Assembly: GCA_046260155.1 (NCBI GenBank)
Contig: JBJYXV010000077.1
Coordinates: 124,001 to 188,000, forward strand
Source: PFL25 sp046260155
GTDB taxonomy: Bacteria; Chloroflexota; Anaerolineae; Anaerolineales; UBA4823
DNA: 64,000 nt
Reading direction: 5' to 3'
Shown: positions 24,620 through 32,570 of the stretch, piece by piece
How positions within the stretch are numbered: the stretch's first letter is position 1
How the letters are laid out: each line of letters starts with the position of its first letter
Position numbers and translations under genes: made by a program
The notes under the pieces: model-generated
What the model was told of the DNA's origin: nothing
The model's database searches: none
Seen by the model: only the letters and a program-made list of their open reading frames with translations

Positions 24620-25357
24620 GTGGAAGGATTAGGACTTAATTTAGGCTATTTGTTCGTTCAAATATTTAACTTCGCGATCATTTTCGTAGTCTTGCGTGCA
24701 TGGGTCTACAAACCGATCTTGGGCCTATTGGAGAGAAGGCGCAATGCGATTGCAGAAGGATTGGAAGATGCCCGGGTGGCTGCTGAAGCCAGGCAAAATG
24801 CAGAGCAGGAAGCTGAAAAAGTATTATCTGATGCACAAGCCAAAGCCAGCCAGATCCTGCGGGATGCAAACTTGAAGGCGGAAACCCAGGGCAAAGAGGT
24901 TATTGCAGCTGCAGAAGCAGAGGCAGCTAAAAAGCGCGATGAAGCTTTAGCCGAGGTAGAAGGTGAACGTGAACGCATCCTTGGAGATATGCGTGGGCAA
25001 GTAGCCGCCCTGGCGATTGCTGCTGCTCAAAAGCTGATCAATGCCTCATTAGATGAACAACGTCAGCGAGCATTAATCAATGAGTTTTTCTCGGGTGTAA
25101 AATCTGATCAGGTAGTTGTCCTGGAGGGTCAGGAACTCGGCGGCGCCTCTGCTGAAGTTACGAGTGCACTTCCACTGACTGATGAAGAAAAAGATACGGT
25201 CAAGCAGGATGTTCTCGCCAAAATAGGAGAACAGGCAACGGTAACATTCCGGGTAGACCCGGCGATTTTGGGTGGGTTGATCGTCCGGGTTGGCGACAAG
25301 GTGCTGGATGGCTCTGTCAGCGGTCAACTCCAGTCCATGCAGCAGAGTCTGTACTAA
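24620..25357 (+). CDS. atpF: ATP synthase subunit b fused to the C-terminal domain of subunit delta
   Basis: Peripheral-stalk protein of 245 residues. Residues 1-30 are the membrane anchor, KPILGLLERRRNAI starts the stalk, and 45-150 is the alanine/glutamate-rich coiled coil of subunit b. Residues 178-243 match the C-terminal domain of delta/OSCP: VTSALPLTDEEK, then FRVDPAILGGLIVRVGDKVLDGSV. The N-terminal helical domain of delta, which binds the top of F1, is missing. GTG 24620 has AAAGGAG at 8 nt. The genes for alpha, gamma, beta and epsilon do not follow, so F1 must be encoded elsewhere. b-delta fusions are known in actinobacteria but contain complete delta. Confidence 0.88.
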   Translation: MEGLGLNLGYLFVQIFNFAIIFVVLRAWVYKPILGLLERRRNAIAEGLEDARVAAEARQNAEQEAEKVLSDAQAKASQILRDANLKAETQGKEVIAAAEAEAAKKRDEALAEVEGERERILGDMRGQVAALAIAAAQKLINASLDEQRQRALINEFFSGVKSDQVVVLEGQELGGASAEVTSALPLTDEEKDTVKQDVLAKIGEQATVTFRVDPAILGGLIVRVGDKVLDGSVSGQLQSMQQSLY

Positions 25358-25407
25358 GAGATTTTTTTTCATGAATAAGATATAGCTTATTTTCTTAGAA
25401 GGTGATG

Positions 25408-25438
25408 ATTACGCCCAGGGAATTTCCTTGGGCGTAAT
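25408..25438 (+). terminator. Hairpin at the end of the ATP synthase genes
   Basis: ATTACGCCCA pairs perfectly with TGGGCGTAAT, with further inner GGAA/TTCC pairing. It sits between atpF and murE and has no T-run after it. Likely a transcript end or processing site. Confidence 0.55.
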
Positions 25439-25447
25439 TCATAAATT

Positions 25448-27019
25448 ATGTCCCAGGTATTTTTAGATCAGCTGGTAAGCCGCTTTCCACAGACTTTCCA
25501 AATCCAGGAACCAGGAATTAAAGTTACCGGAATTGCTCTTGATTCCCGTTCCACATTACCAGGAAATGTTTTTATTGCCCTTGAGGGGCAGTCTTTTGAT
25601 GGGCACGAATTCATTCCAGAGGCTGTTGATCGAGGAGCTACTGCAATTGTCGGCACCCGTGATGTCCTGGATGTTCAGGTACCCTATCTCAGGGTCACCG
25701 ATGCACGCTTAGCCCTTGCACAGATATCGGCTGCTTTTCATGGATTTCCAGCAAGAGAACTTACTGTAATTGGTGTTACTGGTACAGATGGAAAGACCAC
25801 CACTGTAAATCTAATCTATAAAATCTTGGAAGCGGCGGGGATTCAAACTGGCATGATCACGACTGTTAATGCCCAAATTGGTGAAAGAGTATTGGATACC
25901 GGATTCCATGTCACAACACCAGAAGCCCCACAAATTCAGGGTTATCTTGCAGAGATGGTTGCTGCTGGAATCACACATGTCATCCTGGAGGTGACCTCCC
26001 ATGGATTGGCACAAAAACGTGTTGCGGGATGCGAATTTGACATGGGTGTGGTGACAAACATCACCCACGAGCACCTTGATTACCACGGCACTTATGTTGA
26101 ATACCTGGCTGCGAAAGGGGAGTTATTTGTTGAATTATCGAGGTCAGTCCATAAGGAGTCCAGGCTGCATCGTCTGGCAGTGCTCAACAAGGATGATAGT
26201 TCCTATCAATACCTGGCTGAATTGGTTGATAGTTTAGAACCAAGGGTGGAAAGTGTGGCTTATGGATGCAGTGGAGGATCCGAGGTTAAAGCGACCGATA
26301 TTCAAATTCATCCCGGTGGAATCAGTTTTTCAGCAATGGTGGGTGATACCCCACCGCTGTTGGTGCGCAGCAATTTACTCGGGGATTACAATGTTTTAAA
26401 TTGTCTGGCTGCTGTAGCTGCAACTGCGGTTGGATTGGAAATCGACGGCAAGCATATCCAAGAGGGGATAGCGAATCTGCCTGGGATCCCTGGACGGATG
26501 GAAGTGATCGATCTGGGCCAGAATTTCATTGCGATCGTGGATTTTGCACATACGCCAAACGCCCTGGAGAATGCACTCCGTTCTGCAAGACGGATGACTC
26601 AAGGAAAGGTGATCGCGATCTTTGGATCAGCAGGTTTACGAGACCAGGCAAAGCGGGGAATGATGGCAAAAGTCTCTGGCAGGCTTGCTGATTACACCGT
26701 GCTAACAGCTGAGGATCCGCGCAGTGAATCCCTGGATGAAATTCTTTCAAACATGGCTGATGGAGTGCGCTCACAGGGAGGAGTTGAAGGTCATGATTAT
26801 TGGCGGATTCGAGATCGTGGCTCAGCTATCCGTTTTGGCCTGCACCTGGCAAGCCCAGGTGATGTGGTAATTTCATGCGGCAAAGGACACGAACAATCCA
26901 TGTGTTTTGGTGAGATTGAATACTCCTGGGATGATCGCACAGCAATGCGCTCTGCGCTCGCAGATTTATTGGGTATTGAGGGACCTGCGATGCCTTATCT
27001 ACCTACCCAGGATAAGTGA
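25448..27019 (+). CDS. murE: UDP-MurNAc-tripeptide ligase (MurE family)
   Basis: Adds the third amino acid to UDP-MurNAc-L-Ala-D-Glu in peptidoglycan synthesis; cytoplasmic ATP-dependent ligase. 523 residues. ATP loop GVTGTDGKTTT (109-119), the lysine usually carbamylated in YLAAKGELF (Lys223), and VDFAHTPNALENAL in the C-terminal half are typical. The third-residue specificity loop reads EDPRSE (422-427): the Arg matches the DAP-type DNPR motif, while the Asn is Asp-like in position. DAP is therefore likely, ornithine possible. The ATG at 25448 has no clear ribosome-binding site. A CCTCCT/AGGAGG hairpin lies at 27032-27047 after the stop. Confidence 0.9.
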   Translation: MSQVFLDQLVSRFPQTFQIQEPGIKVTGIALDSRSTLPGNVFIALEGQSFDGHEFIPEAVDRGATAIVGTRDVLDVQVPYLRVTDARLALAQISAAFHGFPARELTVIGVTGTDGKTTTVNLIYKILEAAGIQTGMITTVNAQIGERVLDTGFHVTTPEAPQIQGYLAEMVAAGITHVILEVTSHGLAQKRVAGCEFDMGVVTNITHEHLDYHGTYVEYLAAKGELFVELSRSVHKESRLHRLAVLNKDDSSYQYLAELVDSLEPRVESVAYGCSGGSEVKATDIQIHPGGISFSAMVGDTPPLLVRSNLLGDYNVLNCLAAVAATAVGLEIDGKHIQEGIANLPGIPGRMEVIDLGQNFIAIVDFAHTPNALENALRSARRMTQGKVIAIFGSAGLRDQAKRGMMAKVSGRLADYTVLTAEDPRSESLDEILSNMADGVRSQGGVEGHDYWRIRDRGSAIRFGLHLASPGDVVISCGKGHEQSMCFGEIEYSWDDRTAMRSALADLLGIEGPAMPYLPTQDK

Positions 27020-27148
27020 GCAGCTATTCACCCTCCTTCTGAGGAGGATATCTTCTCTGAAATAATGAACTCATCCATCAATAATCAACTATAATTTGAT
27101 CCTTATCTATTCTTTAAAAATGCTTTTATTTTTAAGGAGGAATTAAAT

Positions 27149-29815
27149 ATGAAAACACTAGCGCACCTGCTGAAGCAATTTGTCCGTTTCCTGGTGGTCT
27201 GGTTTGTGGATACGATCTCATTGCTGCTCACATCCTGGACGATATCTGGGATAACGATTAATCCTGTTGGGGATTTCCCGGTTTTTGCTTCAGCTACCGC
27301 AGCAGCATTATTGTTAGGTATCGTAAATTTATTAATCAGGCCAATCATATTATTATTGGCAATGCCCTTGGGGTGGATTGTTTTATTTTTGCTTGGATTT
27401 ATTATTAATGCCATTACCTTATTAATCACTTCTGCATTACTGCCGGGATTTGAGGTGAACAACCTGTGGTCAGCTTTTCTTGGGGGTCTGTTCTTGTCTT
27501 TTGTGAATACAATCCTGACCACTCTGCTCAACATAGATAGCGATGATTCTTTTTATGGCAATCTAGTTAAACGTCAAGCTGTCCGCCAACGTGAAGTTGC
27601 CGAGGATGAAAATACACGTGGTGTGGTGATGGTGGAAATTGATGGTCTGAGCTACTATCACATCGCCAAGGCTATTGAAGATGGTTATATGCCGCATATC
27701 AAGAAATTGATGGATGAAAAGGGGTACCAGTTATCCCGGGTGGATTGTGGCTTACCAGCAACCACCCCAGCCTGCCAGGCGGGCATTTTACAGGGAAATA
27801 ACACAAATATTCCTGCATTCCGGTGGTTGGATAAAAAGACCAATCGCTTGCTAGCAGGAGGCCAGGCTGCTGCTGAAATCGAACCGGAACTTTCAAATGG
27901 GCAGGGTTTGCTGGAGGGAGGATCGAGCATCGCGAATATGTTCAGCGGTGATGCTACGAAATCAATTTTAACTTTTTCAAAAATTAAAGCCGAGACGGAA
28001 GAAGATAAGCGAAAACGTGCCCAGGATATGTACCTGCTGATGAGGAATCCATATTTCTTTATGCGCGTCCTGGTGCTTTATTTCATCGATATTGGACAGG
28101 AGTTATGGCAGGGATGGCAGCAGCGCAGAAAGGATGTAAAGCCACGGCTCAACCGCCTCCACGAAGGATATCCATTTCTAAGGGCAGCAACCAATATCTT
28201 CTTGCGAGATGTAGGAGTGTATCTCACGATTCTCGATATTGTGCGAGGTGTTCCTGCCATGTACACGCTTTTCGCAGGATATGACGAAGTTGCCCATCAT
28301 TCTGGACCCTGGACCAAGGATGCCATGCTGACACTGAGCCAATTTGACCGTTCGATCGGCTTAATACTCACAGCAATGGAGGAAGATGCTCCGCGTCCAT
28401 ATGAGTTCATCCTGTTGTCAGATCATGGCCAGTCATTTGGGGCCACTTTCAAACAGCGCTATGAGGTTGGTATTCTCGATTTCATCAAGCAGCAATTGCC
28501 TTCAGGTACCAATGCTGTTGGCACAGGTGGTGGTGATGATGGAACAATCGGTGTAGCTGCCATGATGGGTGAGCTGGAGAATATGCAAGACAACAAGGTG
28601 GCAGGGGCGGTCGGACGCTCGATGCTGGATGGGACCCAGAGGGCGATGCAAAGCAATCTCGATCGAAATCCAGGGAGCCAGAAAGTTGATCCCGCCAAAG
28701 TCACCCTGTGCTATAGTGGAAACCTTGCCCAAGTGTATTTCGATTTGTTTCCACGCAAAATTACACTCAATGAGTTGAATGAAGCCTATCCGGGAATGGT
28801 GGATGCTCTTGTTGCGCACGAAGGGATTGGCTTTGTAGTGGCTTATGAAGATGATGGTGAGCCAGTTGCATTTGGCAAGGGGGGAGCTCGCAACCTTCAC
28901 ACTGGTCAAGTTATCGGGAAAGATCCGCTCGAACCTTACGGTGATGTCGCGCTACGTGCATGGCAGGTGAGACGCATCGCTGATTTCTCGAATGCTGGTG
29001 ATTTGATCCTGAACAGCACGCTTTACCCGGATAATACGGTGGCTGCCCTGGAAGAACTGATCGGAAGCCATGGTGGGCTGGGTGGAGAGCAAACCGATGC
29101 TTTCATTTTTCACCCAGGTGATATGGTGATCCCTGAAACCCGAAATTCCCAGGAAGTCATGCCCATCTTGAAATCGCGCGTCGGTTTACCAGGGCCAACC
29201 CCAGTGCCTGATCTGCAAATGGAAAGTAAAGTAGATCCATGGGCATGGGCTGTAATCATGAAAGGCTTAAGCCAAGTCGGGAAGTGGTTAGGTTATGGAT
29301 GGAATGCGATTACACTCCGCCGCGAAGCGTACCTGGCGGTAGCGAAAGATGCTTATATGACCGGTCCAGCGTTATTAATTGCATTAGTTGCACAGGTACT
29401 GCAATCGATAACCAGCCAAGGTCATTTTGACCTGGTGGACATTCTTGTCCGAATTGGCGCATGGGCCATCAGTGTTTTAGTGATTATCATGGCGACACGA
29501 TTATTGCGTGGAAAATTGGGCACGAGTGGCACAGTAAGAGTTGTAGGGTTTGCCCAAAGTGCGCATATCCTGGAGTTAATTAATTTCATTCCGGTCATTG
29601 GTCCCGTCGCGCGATTATTGGGCGTTCTGCTCTCCTTCTTTGGCGTGTGGATAGGAACTGCAGCAGCGAATGAATTTAAGGGTTGGCGTACGATTTTATT
29701 ACCCATTTTCTACATCATCGTTATGGTTGTGGGTTTATTCTTCCTATTTGCAGTCATTGAAGGCACCGCTCTCACGATCCAGAATTTAGCCATAGATTTT
29801 GGATTGACTCAATAA
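27149..29815 (+). CDS. Holin-like membrane domain fused to an alkaline-phosphatase-type phosphodiesterase
   Basis: 888 residues. Residues 1-125 form four hydrophobic helices like the mycobacterial-type phage holin family IV (common in genomes outside phages). Next comes an alkaline-phosphatase-superfamily domain (about 150-690): VVMVEIDGLSYY, the nucleophile region LPATTPACQAGILQG, AGYDEVAHHSGPW and LLSDHGQSFG, matching the metal-binding pattern of type I phosphodiesterases/nucleotide pyrophosphatases. The C terminus (about 740-888) has four more helices. It probably acts on an envelope phosphodiester such as a lipid or teichoic-type polymer, facing outward; this is inference. AAGGAGG gives a strong start. 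A TATAAT at about 27089 and a terminator at 29857 frame it as a single-gene transcript. Confidence 0.82.
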   Translation: MKTLAHLLKQFVRFLVVWFVDTISLLLTSWTISGITINPVGDFPVFASATAAALLLGIVNLLIRPIILLLAMPLGWIVLFLLGFIINAITLLITSALLPGFEVNNLWSAFLGGLFLSFVNTILTTLLNIDSDDSFYGNLVKRQAVRQREVAEDENTRGVVMVEIDGLSYYHIAKAIEDGYMPHIKKLMDEKGYQLSRVDCGLPATTPACQAGILQGNNTNIPAFRWLDKKTNRLLAGGQAAAEIEPELSNGQGLLEGGSSIANMFSGDATKSILTFSKIKAETEEDKRKRAQDMYLLMRNPYFFMRVLVLYFIDIGQELWQGWQQRRKDVKPRLNRLHEGYPFLRAATNIFLRDVGVYLTILDIVRGVPAMYTLFAGYDEVAHHSGPWTKDAMLTLSQFDRSIGLILTAMEEDAPRPYEFILLSDHGQSFGATFKQRYEVGILDFIKQQLPSGTNAVGTGGGDDGTIGVAAMMGELENMQDNKVAGAVGRSMLDGTQRAMQSNLDRNPGSQKVDPAKVTLCYSGNLAQVYFDLFPRKITLNELNEAYPGMVDALVAHEGIGFVVAYEDDGEPVAFGKGGARNLHTGQVIGKDPLEPYGDVALRAWQVRRIADFSNAGDLILNSTLYPDNTVAALEELIGSHGGLGGEQTDAFIFHPGDMVIPETRNSQEVMPILKSRVGLPGPTPVPDLQMESKVDPWAWAVIMKGLSQVGKWLGYGWNAITLRREAYLAVAKDAYMTGPALLIALVAQVLQSITSQGHFDLVDILVRIGAWAISVLVIIMATRLLRGKLGTSGTVRVVGFAQSAHILELINFIPVIGPVARLLGVLLSFFGVWIGTAAANEFKGWRTILLPIFYIIVMVVGLFFLFAVIEGTALTIQNLAIDFGLTQ

Positions 29816-29856
29816 ACATTTTTACAGTCCGATTTTAAGGTTCTGCCTGAATCAAT

Positions 29857-29893
29857 AGAAGAAAGTAAATAGCAGCAGTTTACTTCTTCTTTT
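29857..29893 (+). terminator. Terminator of the holin/phosphatase gene
   Basis: AGAAGAAAGTAAA and TTTACTTCTTCT pair with a single bulged A around a 9-nt loop, followed by TTT. It lies 41 bp after the stop. Confidence 0.7.
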
Positions 29894-30205
29894 GATTTAG
29901 GTTTTAAACGAAAGGGTGCTCACCGGATGACACTCGCCTGTTAGTTAAGAGCCAATGAATTCCGGATGGGTTGAAGGGATGGTTATTTATATAAAAAAGT
30001 GCGTTGAAGTTGTTTCCCGGCTTTTTCGGAAAACCATGCTGGCGTCATTTCATAATTTCATTTCAGGTTTGCCCGGGATCTCCGGCTGGATGCACCCAAT
30101 AGTCCTGGGGAGAAAAGCTGCTATCGATTTGTCTACATCTTAGTATGTATTGGTGGACGGAACACCTGGAGTACCGGGTGCTGATTATGATGAGGGGAGG
30201 GAGGG

Positions 30206-30225
30206 ATATCCGCTTTCGCGGGTAT
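30206..30225. repeat. Small palindromic repeat (REP-like)
   Basis: ATATCCGC-TTTC-GCGGGTAT. The minus-strand reading ACCCGCGAAAGCGG resembles the dispersed CCCGCGAAAGCGGG palindromes seen between genes in many bacterial genomes. Only one copy is visible in this window. Confidence 0.4.
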
Positions 30226-30374
30226 GTTTACGATTCTGTTGAATTCCGAAACCGATTACCGGTATGCTACTTAAAACCAAAAAAATCAGAAAAAATTCCC
30301 CAAGGTTCAATTCATCATACGGGATGATATTTTTAAAAGGTGGTGCTTCCTGCTGTGATGGACTCTGCAAGGCA

Positions 30375-32156
30375 TTATTCAAGCGGCCAAAAGATCGGCA
30401 AGAAAATCATTGAGACGATGAATAAAGCAACAGTAAGCAACGCGCCAACGCGAGGGTAGTCTGCAAATTTGTACCCCCCAGGACCGAAGACCAGTACGTT
30501 TGCCTTATGACCAACAGGAGAGAGGAAGCTGGTCGCGGCTCCGATCACAACCGCCATGGTGAAGGTTAGGTGATTGACGCCCAGCCCCAGAGCCGTGTCA
30601 ATTGCAATGGGTACGATTAAGACAACCGCAGCAGCATTCGACATCGGTTGGGTGATCAGCGCAGAGAGTAAATAAATTCCAGCCAGCAGACCAATTGGTC
30701 CATAATCTCCTAGGAGATTTAGCAGATTATCTGCAAGGTATTGGGTAGTACCGGTGTTTTCCATTGCGAACCCTAAAGATAGCATGCCACCCACCAGAAA
30801 CACCGTGCGCCAATCTATGCTCTCGTAGGCCTCATCCATGGTCAAGCACCCGGTAACAACCATCGATACTGCCCCAATCAGCATGGCGACCGCAATACCC
30901 AGGTCAGTGAGGATCGCCAACAAGATTACCAGGATCATAATACCTGCAGCAAGTGGTGCTTTGCGGGAACGATTACGTTCATACTCCACGGGCTCGAGGA
31001 CTAAGAATTCATTCCCATTCTGCAAGGCACGCACTCTCCCTGGTGGTCCCTGGAGCAATAAAGAATCTCCAAAACGCAGTATGACATCTCTAAGATGTTC
31101 TGTGATCACTTCACCCTGGCGCCAGATAGCCAGCGTGGTTAATCCGAAGCTGTCCCTGAAATTCACTTTGCTCAACGTGCGTCCCACCATCGTTGATCGA
31201 GGTGCCAGGGTGGCTTCAAAAATATAGGATTGTTCGGTATCCAAATCCGATATCTCAAAATCATGGTCAGTATCGATATTAAATTGCAAGTCATCTTGAG
31301 CTGCCAGCAGGTTTTGAGCTGAACCTTCGAGGATCAGGTGGTCATTTTCTTGGATGGTGACATCGCGGTGAAGTCCGACCAAAGGTTTGCCATCCCGGAT
31401 GATCGATATAACGGTTAAATCATGGTCTGCCCCTAATCCTGATTCATACAGGTTCTTCCCATTCAATGGGCTCTGCGGTGTTATTTGAACATCGCTGATA
31501 TATTCTCGCAATTGGGATGAAGAAAAAGGATCAGTAGCTGTTTCTCGAACGGGAAGAAAATGGCGACCAACCAGCACCATGTACACGATACCAGTGGAGA
31601 GCACTAAGATGCCCATGGGAGTGATTTCAAAGAAACCGAAGCTGGGTAGATTCTCTGCAACCAGAATTCCCTGTGCCAGGATGTTGGCCGGCGTTCCGAT
31701 CAGAGTCATTTTTCCGCCAAGCAGAGAAGAAAAAGCCAGCGGAATCAGCAGTTTAGAAACGGGGATGTCTGTTTTTTTCGATATGTTGATCACCGCAGGC
31801 ATTAGAATCGCCACGGCTCCGACATTGTTCATAAAAGCAGACATGATTCCGCAGGTGAGCATGATCACTGTGATCAAACGGACTTCACTTGTGCCTGCCA
31901 GGCGGAGAATGGCAGAACCTAATTTGTCTGCAACACCTGTCTTGAACAATCCCCCGGAAACGATATAAACTGCCCAGATGGTGATCACCGCCGAATTGGC
32001 GAACCCGAGAAATACTTCCTCCTTGGAAACTAACCCGGCGATCGATACTGCAATCAAGACCAGCAAAGCCACCAGGTCGACCCGCAGTTTTTCTGTGGCG
32101 AATAAGATCAGGGCGACAAGAATGATTGAAAGCGTGAGGGCGATTTCTGTAGTCAC
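30375..32156 (-). CDS. SLC13/DASS-type permease with two RCK-C (TrkA-C) domains
   Basis: 593-residue inner-membrane transporter of the divalent anion/sodium symporter group; substrates in the family include sulfate, dicarboxylates and other anions. Transmembrane helices fill 1-200 and 390-593. Between them lie two TrkA-C domains (about 220-290 and 305-375: LTVISIIRDGKPLVGLHRD and LTTLAIWRQGEVITEHLRD). The inverted repeat hairpins are seen in MTLIGTPANILAQGIL and ATSFLSPVGHKANVLVFGPG. The start is GTG 32156 with no clear ribosome-binding site. It stands alone, convergent with the holin fusion and divergent from the ABC operon. The substrate cannot be assigned. Confidence 0.88.
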   Translation of the reverse strand: MTTEIALTLSIILVALILFATEKLRVDLVALLVLIAVSIAGLVSKEEVFLGFANSAVITIWAVYIVSGGLFKTGVADKLGSAILRLAGTSEVRLITVIMLTCGIMSAFMNNVGAVAILMPAVINISKKTDIPVSKLLIPLAFSSLLGGKMTLIGTPANILAQGILVAENLPSFGFFEITPMGILVLSTGIVYMVLVGRHFLPVRETATDPFSSSQLREYISDVQITPQSPLNGKNLYESGLGADHDLTVISIIRDGKPLVGLHRDVTIQENDHLILEGSAQNLLAAQDDLQFNIDTDHDFEISDLDTEQSYIFEATLAPRSTMVGRTLSKVNFRDSFGLTTLAIWRQGEVITEHLRDVILRFGDSLLLQGPPGRVRALQNGNEFLVLEPVEYERNRSRKAPLAAGIMILVILLAILTDLGIAVAMLIGAVSMVVTGCLTMDEAYESIDWRTVFLVGGMLSLGFAMENTGTTQYLADNLLNLLGDYGPIGLLAGIYLLSALITQPMSNAAAVVLIVPIAIDTALGLGVNHLTFTMAVVIGAATSFLSPVGHKANVLVFGPGGYKFADYPRVGALLTVALFIVSMIFLPIFWPLE

Positions 32157-32570
32157 AGTGAATTATTATTCAGCTGATTTATGAAGTGGTTTCATGATAA
32201 ATTTCATCCCGTATTAAAGGTTGTTCTTCATTGGCTGGGCTGGATATGGGATGACAAATTATAACCTAAACAATTTGCAGATTTGGCAGGCGTGAAATCA
32301 GGGATTCAAGAAGTGTGCTTCAATACCAGAATTATCGGATCACATATGGGCTTTCACTTAATTGAATGAGATGGATATTTGTAAAGCGCTCATATTAACT
32401 GCTGAAAGAATCAAGGTTACCCGCTGCTGGATAGGAGTACCAGTAAACAGGAGGTGAAGAATCTAATGCAGTTGGCGGCACAGCTTTTATGGTATCCTTC
32501 CATCTGTTATCTTGGTGGGCCTCGCTAGCCTGGCGCAGGATGATGGATTCTAGAGGAATCAAAATTTTCT
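32157..32570. other. 414-bp divergent intergenic region
   Basis: Lies between the SLC13 permease and the ABC exporter and must hold promoters for both. I see no convincing -35/-10 pair. The only notable feature is a 20-codon reading frame with a strong ribosome-binding site at 32466-32528. Confidence 0.55.
32466..32528 (+). CDS. Possible 20-residue leader peptide upstream of the ABC exporter
   Basis: ATG at 32466 is preceded by CAGGAGGTG (AGGAGG ends 11 nt before), a better ribosome-binding site than that of the exporter gene itself. The predicted peptide is MQLAAQLLWYPSICYLGGPR. The stop lies 42 nt before the exporter start. It may be a regulatory upstream frame or chance; no family is recognised. 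Confidence 0.3.
   Translation: MQLAAQLLWYPSICYLGGPR

Larger units (their letters stand above)
29816..30374. other. 559-bp intergenic region between convergent genes
   Basis: Holds a terminator (29857-29893) and a small palindromic repeat (30206-30225). I see no gene with a ribosome-binding site and no homology I recognise. The rest looks like decayed or simple spacer sequence. Confidence 0.55.

Noticed and set aside
29955..30143. Short frames in the 559-bp spacer
   Set aside because: Composition, starts and lack of ribosome-binding sites do not support coding.
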